Positions 34,231-45,657 of a DNA stretch of 64,000 nucleotides are shown piece after piece. Every line of letters begins with the position of its first letter. The stretch's first letter is position 1. A program made the position numbers and the translations under genes. The notes under the pieces were generated by a model, which saw nothing but the letters and a program-made list of their open reading frames with translations, was not told the DNA's origin and searched no databases. This DNA comes from Lactifluus volemus (taxonomy: Eukaryota; Basidiomycota; Agaricomycetes; Russulales; Russulaceae), in NCBI GenBank assembly GCA_022376515.1, contig WTXI01000061.1:1-64000 (forward strand). Direction: 5' to 3'.

Positions 34231-35295
34231 TGAGGACACAGTACGGTCAACGGGGCCATTATCCTTGGAGTCTTTCACATTGCTTCTTTCCACTCATCCA
34301 CTTTCTTCCTTCTACCATCTGTTCTCGTCCCGATATCTTCCGTTTCTGACTGCGATTTCGGAACGCCCATGTGTCATCACTCCTCAATGCTACGATCGCC
34401 CTTTTTGCCTTGCCTGAGTGCTATCTTGCACTGCCCTGCTTTGCGTTTACTCTCCTATTTATTGCTCAGCCCTCACCCGTCTGTGTCGTTTATCTCTTGT
34501 CTCCTCGTGTCTCCGACTACTTACCACACCTCGCATCGCGTTCTATATTAATTTGCGACCATTCTCATTTCCTTACCATTACTTTCCTTGCGGTTCAACA
34601 TCCTTGTCAGTCTATTTCAGTTTCGTCCCTGACTTGCACTTCGTTAGTTAGCTTACCCGTTTGTGTTATGGTATCCCCATACCTTCCTGGCCTCAGACTA
34701 TTCCCCGTATGTGCATTCAAAATGTATTTTTTTTTTTCATGACAGCACTTGTATTCCGCAAGCATGATGAAGACGCGGTCACCCGTATTGACAGGACTGA
34801 AGGGGGGGGGAGGATGGCCCCGCCTTTCTTTGTCGGTTCCGTCCTTCCTCTTGTATGTTATCGTCCGTGCCGCCCATATCGTGTCGCTGCTTCCAATACC
34901 AAAAATGCGTCTGTGACGAGCACACGTTTTTCTCGTGATCGTGCTCAAATACTGATACCGCAGTTAGGAACACCTGATTCTTCCCCCAATGGCGTTGCCG
35001 ATGTAACGCAGACGTACAGCCTGCGACGTCGTGGTAAAGCCCACGATTTGGGACTTTATGGATTAGGAACGGCCGGCCAATACCTTGCGCTTGAAGCAGA
35101 GTCAGGGCCAAGGCAAACAAGGACTAGTGGATAGTATCGTACGTAGGAAGCTATCAATCTAATCATTCCATCTCTTATACAAATTCTTCTGTTAGGAAGT
35201 GCAACGTACAGTATCCTGCCAAATACACGGAAACGACGTTCCAACCTAGGAAAAAGGATCGACATAGATAACCTAGATAAGATTACCCCCAACCC
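34231..35295. other. 3' trailer of F-box member 7 and 3' flank of the Rab gene
   Basis: The conserved pyrimidine-rich trailer (TTATCCTTGGAGTCTTTCACAT, CCGTGCCGCCCATATCGTGTCG, AATACCAAAAATGCG) runs to CAAATACTGATACCGCAGTTAGG, then the block CTTCTGTTAGGAAGTGCA...GATCGACATAGATAACCTAG leads into the Rab stop codon. This is the same arrangement as at 16652-17763, but here it ends in the intact GTPase. No gene is supported. Confidence 0.55.
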
Positions 35296-36718
35296 TCACG
35301 AAGAACAGCAAGTACTTCTAAATGTCTTCTTTTGCCCGATCATAGCTTGATCAAGGCCGACCGTACTGACCCCATTCGGCTGCTCGGCCCGCGCTTCCTC
35401 CCATTCCCAGCGCGTCACGACACGCTGTGCGATGTAAGCAAACACGTCCGAGACGCCCGCGCCCGTCTTAGCAGAAGTGAAGAATAACTTGGGCCCTCGC
35501 GGAGGGCGAGGTGGCATGGCTCGTGCTAGGGCTTGCGCCGTGGCGTATCGCGCCGGCGTGATCGTCGGTGCGGTAGATATCGAAATTGTCGATGGCGAGA
35601 GTGAGCATCTCCGAGTCGTGTGGGATCTATTATTATGAGCGTGTATCAACGGAGAAGAGGATGAAGGGGAACGAGAACGCGAGAGTGGAGAGGAGAGCGC
35701 GGATTGGAATGGTTCGGCGTGAGCGCCATCGGAAAAGGAGGAAGCGGGAGTGTGGAAGGAGGTGAAACCCGTGTGGGTCGAGCCGAGGGTGCCGCCGTGC
35801 GCCGCCGCGAAGCTGAGTTGGGAATTGCGCGAGTGGGATTTGGATGTGCGTTTGTGATGATGAGAAGTGAGGTCGATCGAGGATGTGCGGGGTGGGATCA
35901 TGATGGTGGGAACTGAAGTATCCGTGTCGACTTCGGGATCACCGTCGGTGTCCGGGGTGGCATGGGCGGTGCTGGTCTCATCCAAGAGGATGATATCCTC
36001 TGACTGAGTTGTATCCGGATTCAAATTTCCGTTCGTATGTACGCACATTTCGTCGTCGTCGGATCCATTGACGACGCGGGTGGGTAACCAGTCTCTCTCG
36101 TCCACTGGCGTTGCCGGACTGCTGGTGGACCGCGTATCCGAGGGCGGAACGAGCTCGTCGATGAGGCGCAAGGCATCCTCTTCCGTAGTGGCGTTATCCG
36201 AACCGGAAATGAGGTCGGTCTTATTTCCGACTACGACGAGACAGTATTCTTCCATGTCTTCATCTGCGAGTGGTGCGCAGGTACGAAACTCGGACCACCA
36301 TCGGGTGAGGGCATGCAGCGTTGCAGGCTTATTGACGTCGAACATGAGAAGGGCGGCATCCGCACCACGAAAAAACGCGGTTGAGAGTGAAGAGAAGCGT
36401 TCTTGTCCGGCGGTATCCTGTAATAGTCGCGTGAGTATGGATACAACGAACAGAGGGGGCGGAGGAGGAACGACGGTACCCAGACTTGGAGAGTGACAGA
36501 CTCGTCTGGATTGGAGTGATGAGGTAGCGTTTTGGAGATGAAATCGGTACCAATAGTTGCACGGTAACCTGTCGAAAAGTGGCCAGAGACATACTATTTG
36601 GTTTGTCGTGTGATCAGCCCAAGTCGAGAGAAGAAAAAAAGTCTGGGTTCACCTGTCCGCGGAGGCTCGTCTTTCCTACTCCTGAATCTCCAATTACGAC
36701 GATCTTGACAGTGCGCAT
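35296..36718 (-). CDS. Rab7-like small GTPase with a large Ser/Thr-rich insert
   Basis: Predicted CDS is complement(join(35296..36417,36480..36593,36653..36718)), 433 residues; the introns are 59 and 62 nt. All five GTP-binding motifs are present: GDSGVGKT at 10-17, the switch I region ATIGTDFISK, WDTAGQE at 60-66, NKTD at 125-128 and TSAK at 374-377. The C-terminus CCSS is a CCxx signal for Rab geranylgeranylation. The N-terminal part is closest to Rab7/Ypt7 (vacuole and late endosome traffic). Unlike usual Rabs of about 205 residues, some 215 extra residues separate NKTD and TSAK. They are rich in Ser, Thr, Pro and Asp, open throughout and not intron-like. Three decayed copies (17764, 22451, 28732) keep parts of the insert, so it predates the duplications. 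The start lies 145 bp from the presumed ATP23 start. Confidence 0.85.
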
Positions 36719-36862
36719 GTCGTTATATATCATCGGTGGTGGTCAGCGCTGAAAATTGATAAAGTCATGAATGATGTCAAACGTAAGAATTTTGGGCCCG
36801 CCCCGAAGCGCTCGGCTTGTTGCCACGGTTTCCCCGCCCCTTGTTCCACAACATTTTCTCTG
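36719..36862. promoter_or_regulatory. Short divergent promoter between the Rab gene and ATP23
   Basis: The two genes are head to head with 144 bp between the chosen start codons, or 48 bp if ATP23 begins at the upstream in-frame ATG (36767). The interval must hold both promoters. No TATA box is visible. Several CC/GG-rich steps (GGGCCCGCCCC) are present. Confidence 0.5.
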
Positions 36863-37843
36863 ATGAGTAGCGACAACACAGCAGGGCTTCCCACCACCAC
36901 CACCACTAACACCAACACGTCAGAGTCTCCAAATCCACTTCCACCGTCAGAGAACAAAATATTCAAAAAGTGGCGTAGAGAGTTCTCCTTGATCACCGGT
37001 TATGGTATCGAACCTGCGGAACGCGTCTTCGCCATCAACCACCGTAACTGCGAACGATGGAAAAAGGATCTCTTGACCTACAGCGCGTATATTTTTTGGT
37101 GTCTCCTTTTCTTCTTTTCGGCTCATGGCATGTATTTTATTTTTGCAAATCCAGGTTCTTCGGTCCAGTTCATGCTAAAACATCTCAAACAAGCTCACGT
37201 AGACGTCACACCATCCCACATCCCTTGCATCCCTTGCGACCTCACCCATTCCGGCGGTTTTTCTCCAGATGCCGGCGCAGTCGTACTTTGCCAAGGAAAC
37301 TTTCTCAATAAGAAACACATGGAACATACCATCGTGCACGAGCTCTTGCACATGTACGATCACGCCGTGTTCAACGTCGATTGGACCGACCTTCGACACC
37401 ATGCTTGTAGCGAGGTGCGGCACCCTTCGTTATTCAAATCCTTCCAATCGGAACTTCTCACAGATACAGATATAAAATTAAAATTAAAAAAAAAAGATTC
37501 GTGCGAACAGCTTGAGTGGAGATTGTTCATGGATCCGCGAAATCCAGCGAGGGAATTTAGGGTTCTCAAAACAGCACCAGGTAAAAAGACGTTGTTTACG
37601 AATGTTGTGCGTTGTGCGCGCGTCCATGACTGATAAAGCTTTGCTTGATAGGCGTGCGTCCGCAGACGGGCTGTGATGTCTGTTATGGCAAACCCTCACT
37701 GTCCGGACAAGGCGTCGGCGGAGCGTGCCGTAAACGAAGTCTGGGAGAGCTGCTTCAACGACACAAGACCGTTTGATGAGGTGTGTTTAACATATCTTCT
37801 TTAAGTGCTCTCCTATATTCACGTGAACTTGTAGATATATTGA
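36863..37843 (+). CDS. ATP23: Mitochondrial inner membrane protease Atp23
   Basis: Proposed CDS is join(36863..37082,37155..37414,37497..37580,37652..37780,37835..37843), 233 residues. It is recognised by HELLHMYDH (H135, E136, H139, D142; the zinc protease HExxHxxD motif) and by the family blocks Cx[49 protein letters not shown], and the end [17 protein letters not shown]. Atp23 processes the Atp6 precursor and helps ATP synthase assembly in the intermembrane space. Exon 3 starts after a run of ten A and AG. The last exon has only nine bases (Ile-Tyr-stop). Intron 1 is uncertain: the frame-keeping choice needs a GC donor (TACA|GCGCGT); the GT two codons on breaks the frame, and retention would add an in-frame hydrophobic stretch. 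A longer start at 36767 is possible. Confidence 0.83.
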
Positions 37844-38574
37844 CAGACGATACGTCGTGTCGTCTTGTCGTCGTATTCAAGTTCCGAGGAACTATTCGGG
37901 CACCCTTGATGCTCTTTGTTCAACTCGGCACACTACGATACAGTATCACACTTCATCAGACGTATGAGAGTCAATGAAATTGCAGTGACCATGAGATGCT
38001 AGCAAAGCTATGTACATCTCCGGATCAAAATGAGATATGTGGAGAAGCATCGAGAAACAAGTTGATGGTCCATACAGAAAGTATTCATCACAGAGCTGTG
38101 TAACAGTGCATAGAGAGAATGACTCCCAGATAGGGAGTGTATGCGGAGAGACAAGGGAACTACAAAAGGAGTGCTACCCCGAAAACCACGTAGGACAATT
38201 CGGGGGAGCTAGAGAAACAAGGCTTCAAAGCGTCAAATCCGTACATGAGTCGCTGACGTAAAACAGCAACCGCGAACTGAGGTGGAATACAGGACGGGAT
38301 GATGTAAACAGATTGAGAACACCTTAAAAGTCACTAATGAAACCCAAAACACATGAGGGTAACTGAGATGTTGAGGGACTAGTACAGTAGTAGACACCCG
38401 TGGCACGGGCCCAGAATCGGGGGGTAGTGACGCTGAGCCCGGTCGTTACCGCGGAGTTTTGCGGAGTGCAGAAGGGAAATAGTGGTGACAGACGAACAGT
38501 CGAAGAATCGTTGTTGTTCAAGGCACAAGAGGAATACCCGGGTGAAAAGGAGGAAAAGGAAGGCCCTCGCCGGA
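37844..38574. other. Spacer between ATP23 and F-box member 8
   Basis: This holds the 3' ends of two convergent genes. I see no coding potential, repeats or RNA genes. It is not shared with the other F-box flanks, in line with the divergence of the next gene. Confidence 0.4.
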
Positions 38575-40171
38575 TCATATCCACGACGCAAACTTGGGGC
38601 GTTCGATAGCTACAGGGTGATCCGAGTGCTGACGGGCTATGACGAATGACTGTATGCCCTGTTGTCCCGCCTGAGCTTTGCGTGACGCTGCGCCACTGAT
38701 CGAAATGGATTCCAACCTTGGGAAGACGTCCCCGGCCGAGCCTTGGATGGACCCTTGCAAGGCGGATGCGATGGCCGGCTCGAGCTTGTCCGATATCGTG
38801 AGCCTCTTCACCTTCGGGAAGGAATGGAAAAGTTGGAGCCATATAGCGGGGTTCATGTCGTCCGGAAGATATCCCGACGGGAACGCTTTCTCCCATAGAT
38901 CGGGGCACTTGATGTCGAGACCCTCCACGGTGGTGCGGACGGTTCCGATGCGGTCGCATATCTTCATCGCGGAAAAGACTTGCCAATCTAATCCTTTGCC
39001 CAAGATTTTCAAGGTGGGAGCAGCGCTGGTGCTGGTATGAGACCACTTTTGTGGATCTGGGGTAAAGACGATGTTGACGCCGGTCTGTAAGAATTCGATG
39101 GATGAACTGGTCACTAGCTTGAACCACTCTAGGTCGCTGATGAACCGAGCTGTTTGAGGAACGTCAAATTCTAGTTGATTGAAGAAGAATATGCGGAAGT
39201 GGTTGAGTCTGGGGGCATTGATTCGTGCGGCGAGGATTTCAAAGTACTCGCAGACCCCGGTAAAGGACAACGAGGTGAGAGCGGAGAGGGTGGTGCGCGT
39301 TTTCGGAGGCAGAGGTCGGTTTCTTCGTCTGGGGTGGGGATTCGGGGATTCGAATGAGATCGTCAAGTCTTCGAGCCTTGGCAACCTGGACAGACAGGAA
39401 GCCAAGTCCTCGGGTCGAACGTAGGCAGTGCTCGGTATGGCGTTGAGATAGAGAGTGGTAAGGTCAGTTGCCGTCGTGAGGAGCTTTGGCAATGCCGGAT
39501 ACGAAATTCTTGAAAAATGAAGGTGTTGTAAAAGTGGGGCGGATCCGTCCAAGAAAGTATTGGGGAGGTGCAACTTGGACGTCTTATCGGTTGTCACGAG
39601 CCGAAGAGTTCTCAATTCCGGGAAGGGCTCCTCCGTCACGGTGACGATTTGTTCCCATACAGAATCCGGTGGAGAGGTGATACGAATATGGCGTACGCGA
39701 TTGTGATGCTCCAATGCGGCGATGACGTTGTCAAAGTTGTACTTTGGGTTCCGGGTGTGGCGCAGGCTGTAGTTGCATTCGACGACTAGAGGCCAAACGG
39801 GCCAGATACTCAACAATTTCCTCGCAGGCGTTTTCGCTGTGCAGAAAAGCTGCAGGTCGAGACGGACTGGGGAATAAAAAAAGACGCCCCGCCATTTGCG
39901 ACAGACGTGGACGAGCTTGTGCCAATCCATGTACCATCTCTGTGCATCGGAAAACTCATCGATGGCCTGGGTGGCGAGTCGGTAGAAAAGAAACATTTCT
40001 AGGAGGACATTGTCGGGGAGAAATTCAATTGTCGTTACAGACCGGCGAATGATGGCATTGCCTGGCCGAGAGGAAAGAGGGGGGTTTGGGGTGGACCTAA
40101 ACATAGATGTGTGGGTGGTGAGAATTTTGTAACAGTTTTTTAGAAATATATGCATACTGAGGAGGATTCAT
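38575..40171 (-). CDS. Divergent F-box/LRR-like protein, cluster member 8
   Basis: The main exon is open from 40155 to 38575. The F-box FLPDNVLLEMFLFYR is followed by KLVHVCRKWRGVFFYSPVRLDLQLFC, then leucine-rich sequence (YPALPKLLTTATDLTTLYLNAIP, LTSLSFTGVCEYFEILAARINAPRL, WLQLFHSFPKVKRLTI) and a tail near IQSFVIARQHSDHPVAIERP. The start is uncertain. By analogy with the family I favour a 14-nt first exon at 40158..40171 (MNPPQ), a 61 nt intron (GTATGC...TTTAG) and exon 2 from 40096, giving 511 residues. The ATGs at 40155 and 40104 are unspliced alternatives. It lacks the MQMD..SIGSN peptide and is the most diverged copy, so it may represent the ancestral or an older lineage. Confidence 0.82.
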
Positions 40172-43100
40172 AGCGATGAGTGGGAGAGAAGTCCTTGACT
40201 ACGGGGTGCGAGTCAGGAAATCCTATTTGTATATATGAACCATCAGAGAAGGTGGGTGACATGACATAACTACGTCCACACACGTTCAAACATTTCCTTT
40301 GTCTTCTTTTTTTGATGTGATAGCGCCAGGTGACTTGTGCATAAATTCATTTTAGCCGATCGTTTATGAGAGTCAAATTCTTTACCTTTTTGGGCGACCA
40401 GTCCCACAGTACTCTTCACAGGACCTTCCTTCCCTGCCTGCTCCACCCTGACGTCTCCCTTCTTCTCTCACCCTTAAGTCTGTCCCTTTCGAATCGAGGC
40501 GGGAGTCGACACCTTCATCGCCCCCGTCGTTCAGTTGGTCAGAACTTGACCAGGCCCAGGTCCCTAGGCACTTCTCTTGATTTTTGATGCGTAGCTAGTC
40601 ACAATCCCTGTTCCCGGGCTTGGCCACCGCTCTATCACTGCGCCGCAGAAATGTATGGGCGTTTATACCAACGCGAGTTCGCTCCTCCCCCACTTTGCTC
40701 CCCTCTACGAGATTCTTACCTCACTCTAGTACACAGCCCTGAAAGAGGGGCTTTCCAAAGACTCCAAACGCGTCCCTTTCTCTAAGAAGTGGGTTTGTTA
40801 GTTGTCAGACGTGAATACATGACTCCACATGACTCCCAAACTAGAAATGGCAAATGATGACATAAGCGTGATAGACTCGCCCGAGCCAGGCTCCCGGGTG
40901 ACGGGTTACACTGCCAGGGCTCCCAACGCAACAATGCCAGGCCTGGCTAGTCCATTTACTGTAGCTGCGGCTACTGGCAACACCGTGAGGATGTCGATTG
41001 GACGATCAAAGTGATAATAACTGAAACACTGCGCGTGTACAGGGTTGTATGGCAGTCCAGGTTGTTGGGCACCATAGCCTCCGGTAGCAACAAAGTCAAG
41101 AACAAAGTGGTACACTCGACGTACAACACAAGCTCCAGTAACGGAGCTGCAGGTCCTTTATCACCCTTGGCTTGCGTCAACACCAGGCCCCTGCGGAACT
41201 ATTAGTTGACACAAGGTCCTGCTCTCCCAGGTAATGTATTCGTTCATGTTATAGCACTAACTCTAATACAGATGTTGGGTGGATCGGTGAGATAACGTCC
41301 TCGCTCCACGACGCGTCATCAAACGGCAAATGAACGGAGCTCAACTCCGTCAAAGTTTTGCCTTGGTTGAACCGCACCAGCCAAGATGAAATGCGAGCGT
41401 ACCGCCTCCGCATCTCCACCGTCGAACTCTCATTTATTGTAACCTACTTAACTCCGAGTTTTGTATCGTATCTCATCAACCATCAACGTTGCATCAACCG
41501 TGAGTGACTCGGACGTACTGCAACTAATTAGGCCCCAATGCAGTCCCTGACCCACTCTATCGCCGCATAACACATGCTAGCTACCGTAATATGCCAGTGT
41601 CTCCACCTACGCTGACTGAATATACTGACAACTACATAATGGCTAGGCTCAGAGCTGGCCGTGTAGATGTGACCGCGCTGTAGATCCATGGACGATCACC
41701 ATCTATGAGCTCCACTACTGTAACGGTGCTGATAAAACGACTTCAGGGTTGCGGTCCAGGCACTCGATATGTACGTAACGTTACATACACACTTACATAC
41801 GTACCTTTACGTTTTACGTTTACCGGGTGAATCCAAGCCCCAGGTTGCTTCGCAATCATGGACTGACCAACAAAATCTTAATGTAATCAACGACCAAACT
41901 CAAACATGACGCGAAAGATTTGCCAACTTAGAGGAGACGGGCTTGAATGGCTCCACAAACATGAGGTTTTGGTGCGTGTTAGCCCTGAGTCCAGATCAGA
42001 TCCCCGAAATTGGAAATCAGCGCTGCATAATTGTCCTCCGAACCACTAGCCCGGCTCGAACGCGGGGCGCAGGGTCGGACTCACGGAGCGTCGGAGCCCC
42101 ATTTGGTTCCGGTAGATCTCCCGCCGTTGAACGTCTGAACCAGCTGACTACTGTAGTGATTCAATCCAGATTCAATGTGAATAAGAGTAGACACGTTTTC
42201 TCGTCGCTGACTCGGTACATATTCCCAGCCCTGAGAAGTGGGTTATGTGCACGGCATACCTTCGGGGTTCCGAGCCCGCTTTCCGCTCTTGGGGCGAGGC
42301 CCCCCCGGTTCCTTACGAACTTTGCTTCTCACCCGCTGTGGCAAAAACGTTCATGCGTGACTCGGAAACCGGAAATTTGATGAGGCGAATAATGCATATT
42401 AAACTGCGTCCGAGCATGAAAGAGATGGCCGTGAAATGGGTTCCTCAAGTACTAAGTAGACGTGCCAGTGGCGTTACTAGCTCTAGCTCTAGCATCTTGT
42501 GATGCTACCCTCCGACTCCTCCTTCGACACACCTCTCAAACCCAAATTTCGACTTTCTGGGAGTCAGTCGGTCACGAGACTCTCCGCATTTCCTGCTGTG
42601 TTGAAATTGCCCTTTTTTTTTTTTGGTTTCTGAACGTGTCCTACTGGACAAATGTACTGTAGCTGCGGGCCTGTACAATGGCGAGCTCCTAAGTGAACTT
42701 AGTAGTGACTCTGGTGCTGTTCCGGCCCGGCTTGGCACCTGGAAGTCCTGGTTCGAGGCGGCTCTGGCCTGACAAAATAGGCCAAGGCTTTTGTATGTGG
42801 TTGGTGGCGGTGGAGGGCCGGGACCGGGGGGGAAAAGAGCGCTGGTGACAGGGCCAAGGGGCGAGGAAGGTGCCAAGGGGGTGCCAAGGGGGTGCTGGTG
42901 TGAAAGCTTTGTCATAGGTCAAGGCCTTTTGAGTTGTGCGCGATGTTCAAACAAGTCGAAGGCCTTGACTGCGACGAAACCTTTTCCCCTTCCCTTTTTT
43001 TTAAAATACCAAACTTTTCTACTGAGGTAGCGGGGTGCTGAGGCTTGAGGCGGCAACGTCATTGTCGATTTTGTCAGTGACACGATGGCGTGCCAGTGGT

Positions 43101-44107
43101 TGTAGCACGTGGTCACGGTGACGACACACCGGGGCATGGCGCACATGAGGAGACACATTTGGCATCACCGCTGGTGACTACGCAGCAGGAGTTGGAGGCA
43201 TGAGATCGGGTTGACACGTCTGCCCCTCGTTTTTTATCAAATGCAAGGTATTGGTGCAGACTTTTTCAATCATTGCGGGGAAAACTGAGGCGTTGTTGGA
43301 GGAGCAGGAGACTAGCGTGACAGTGGTAGGAAGCAGGGCTGACTCCAGCCGTGCGCAAATCAAAACGCCTGGCTGGCGGGTTGGAAGCGTCATCTAGTTG
43401 TTCTTTCTTTCCGCTTGCTAGTCCGCCGCGGCGATGCAAGCTCTCAGAGGGTAGCACCGGTGGACGGTTTTTCCTACTTGTTCCTCGATATCAGCTTTGA
43501 ACGAGCGAACGGGGGGGGTACTAGGCGAAAGCAGAAGTAGGGTGAACGAAAAATAAACTTGAAGCAGACAGTTAATCTTTGTAAAAGCTGATTGAGCTGG
43601 CATAAGTGGTCACTGTGGACTTTCCTGTTTACACTCGCGTCGTAAGCATGTCGAGTACGCAACAAGCCTATCCTCACACAGAACGCTACAAGGATATAAG
43701 AGGTTAATGGATATATGCTGCACTGGCACGAGGGATATCACAAATGCGGTAGTACAAACGGCGGAACAGCAAAGAATGATATGGTATGGAAAGAGAGAAA
43801 CGACATAGAGGAATCCATCCTAAAGAGGAACATAAGACTGAAGACAGGCTAGAACATGAATAACGAAACCAAGTATTACAGACTTTTTGGGGGAGTACAC
43901 GATTGAAAGATAAAAGGCATGGCCGAGGGGACGTTGTGGGGTGCAAGGCGGGATGTAGGGCATGAGTTTGTGAATATACCTGGGGTCCACGATCGCTGTT
44001 AGAGACGGAAGATAATGGGATGAGGACAGTTGGTAGAAGGAGGAAATGGAATGAGTGGAAGAAAGGAAATGGGAGGAACTCTAAGAGGCCTTACGATGTC
44101 CTCACCT
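40172..44107. other. Gene-poor 3.9 kb stretch
   Basis: I find no gene that I can support. A TATA-like TATATACAAAT near 40228 may belong to F-box member 8. Around 42830-42900 there is a G-rich run with imperfect GGTGCCAAGGGG repeats, and an 11-12 T run lies near 42613. A minus-strand frame at 43178-43393 looks mildly protein-like (LICARLESALLPTTVTLVSCSSNN) but has no start, partner exon or known domain. Near 43640-43720 the sequence (CATGTCGAGTACGCA, GGATATATGCTGCA) recurs near 61715-61820, showing that part of this stretch is in the duplicated flanks. Confidence 0.4.
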
Positions 44108-45657
44108 CTAGCGGAGAAGATCCACAGGGCGACCGTTTTGCAGGCGAGCAGTGATGAATGATTGGATACTTTGTTGTGCAGCGTCGCCTGATTTATTCCC
44201 AATAACGTAAAGGGTGCGTAGCAAAGGGAATACTTCGGCAGCTGATTCTCCTGTGGCACCTTGTAATGCAAGTGCGATAAACGGCACCAGCTCGGCACGT
44301 ATTGAAAGACTCTGAACAGAGGGAAATGAGTGAAAAAGTTGGAACCATAGCGTGGAATCAATGTCAATGTTCGGACGTGGCCACCAGTATCCGGTGGATT
44401 TGATGATGAGCGACTCGACGCTAGAGCGGAAGGGGAGAATCTGGCTGCATATCTGGGCTAAAGAAGCAACTTGCCAATCCAACCTTTGGCATTTGATACG
44501 CCACAAGTGAGGACTCGCGGGGTAACGTAGCGTACTTAGGGAAAAAAATATAGAGGCATTGAAAGGTGGATTGAACGCCAAAGTTAGACTGGATGGCCTG
44601 AACCGCTTCAAGTGGCCAAAGAACCGAATGGTTTGGGGGATGTCAAAGTCAAGCTCTGGCTGATGGAAGAAGCCAATCTTGGACTCGTCGAGTAGAGGCG
44701 CATCAACTCGGGCTGCGAGGCCTTCCAAGTACTCGCTAATGCCTGTGAATTCCAACTTTGTGAGAGCGGGGAGAACAAACCGGGTTGATGGCGGTGGAGC
44801 TCGGTTTCTCCGTTGGGGGTGAGGTGTCGGGGATATGAAATCGACGGTAAGGGATTCAAGCTTTGGCAGCGCAGACAGGCATGTGGCCATTGTCTCTGGT
44901 GGGATGTACCCCGACTCAGGTATACTGACAAGATGAAGAGACCTGAGGTCGCTTGTAGACGAGAGGAGCTGTGGCAATGATGGAAACGAAAATGTCTGGA
45001 GTCTGAGATAGAGATATCGTAGGGACGCGATGGATCCATTCAAGAATGTATCAGGAAGGGGAACCATCACACTAATTGACTCAAATGAAAGAGATCTCAA
45101 TGCTGGAAATGGCTCCGCCATTGCCGTGACAATTTTTTCCCATACAAAATCCGGTGGATTGTTGACATTGACTTGAATCTGGCGTATGCGATCACAATGC
45201 TCCAATGCGGCCATGAGGTCGTCAAAGCTGTCTTGGAGGTTGTCCCATTCTGGCCGGAATAGAATAGCGAGAGGAATGGGTGGCCAGACACCCAACAACT
45301 TCCTCACAGGTGATTTCTGCGTGCAAAAGAGCTGCAAATCGAGACGGTTTGGTGACTCAAAAATGAGATATCGCCATCTTCGGCATACGTGCACCAGCTT
45401 CTCCCAATTCCATGGAAATTCGCGTTCGTCTTCGTTTATCGCAACTTGATAAAAATCGAATATCTCTAGGAGGACCTCGTCTGGAAGCGATCCGATTGTT
45501 ACTCGTTCCCAGTGGCACACTAGGCCTAAAACAATAATCGTTACACTAGTACTGTAAGTTGTTCCTGATGACTCTTACCCGGTCCAAACAGTTTCTTCCA
45601 TTGACATGCAACAACGTCTTTGATGTTTGTGCCTATGGAATGGTAATCCATTTGCAT
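44108..45657 (-). CDS. F-box/LRR-like protein, cluster member 9
   Basis: Predicted CDS is complement(join(44108..45525,45579..45657)), 498 residues. Exon 1 (MQMDYHSIGTNIKDVVACQWKK..) ends in phase 1 (CCGG|GTAAGA); the 53 nt intron ends TTTTAG. The F-box SLPDEVLLEIFDFYQ is followed by KLVHVCRRWRYLIFESPNRLDLQLFC. The receptor part includes FPSLPQLLSSTSDLRSLHLVSIP, PALTKLEFTGISEYLEGLAARVDAPLL and WFQLFHSFPSVQSLSI, and ends QNGRPVDLLR. It groups with members 12 and 14 (shared LPDEVLLEIF, NEDE..E.PWNWEKLV, KLEFTG.SEYLE). No defect is visible. Confidence 0.87.

Noticed and set aside
35700..36345. The Rab insert as an unspliced intron
   Set aside because: It is open throughout, multiple-of-three compatible, of protein-like Ser/Thr/Pro composition and much longer than the other introns here. 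The duplicate copies also preserve parts of its translation.
38324..39127. 267-codon minus-strand open frame
   Set aside because: It overlaps F-box member 8 in another frame of the same strand. Its translation has no family resemblance, while the other frame carries the F-box protein.
42030..42130. Possible tRNA gene (GC-rich stretch with GGTTCCG-like motif)
   Set aside because: No cloverleaf with A and B box could be built. I found no tRNA or rRNA gene in the window.
43178..43457. Minus-strand open frames near 43.3 kb as a small secreted protein gene
   Set aside because: They are mildly protein-like, but no signal peptide, start context or partner exon could be identified.
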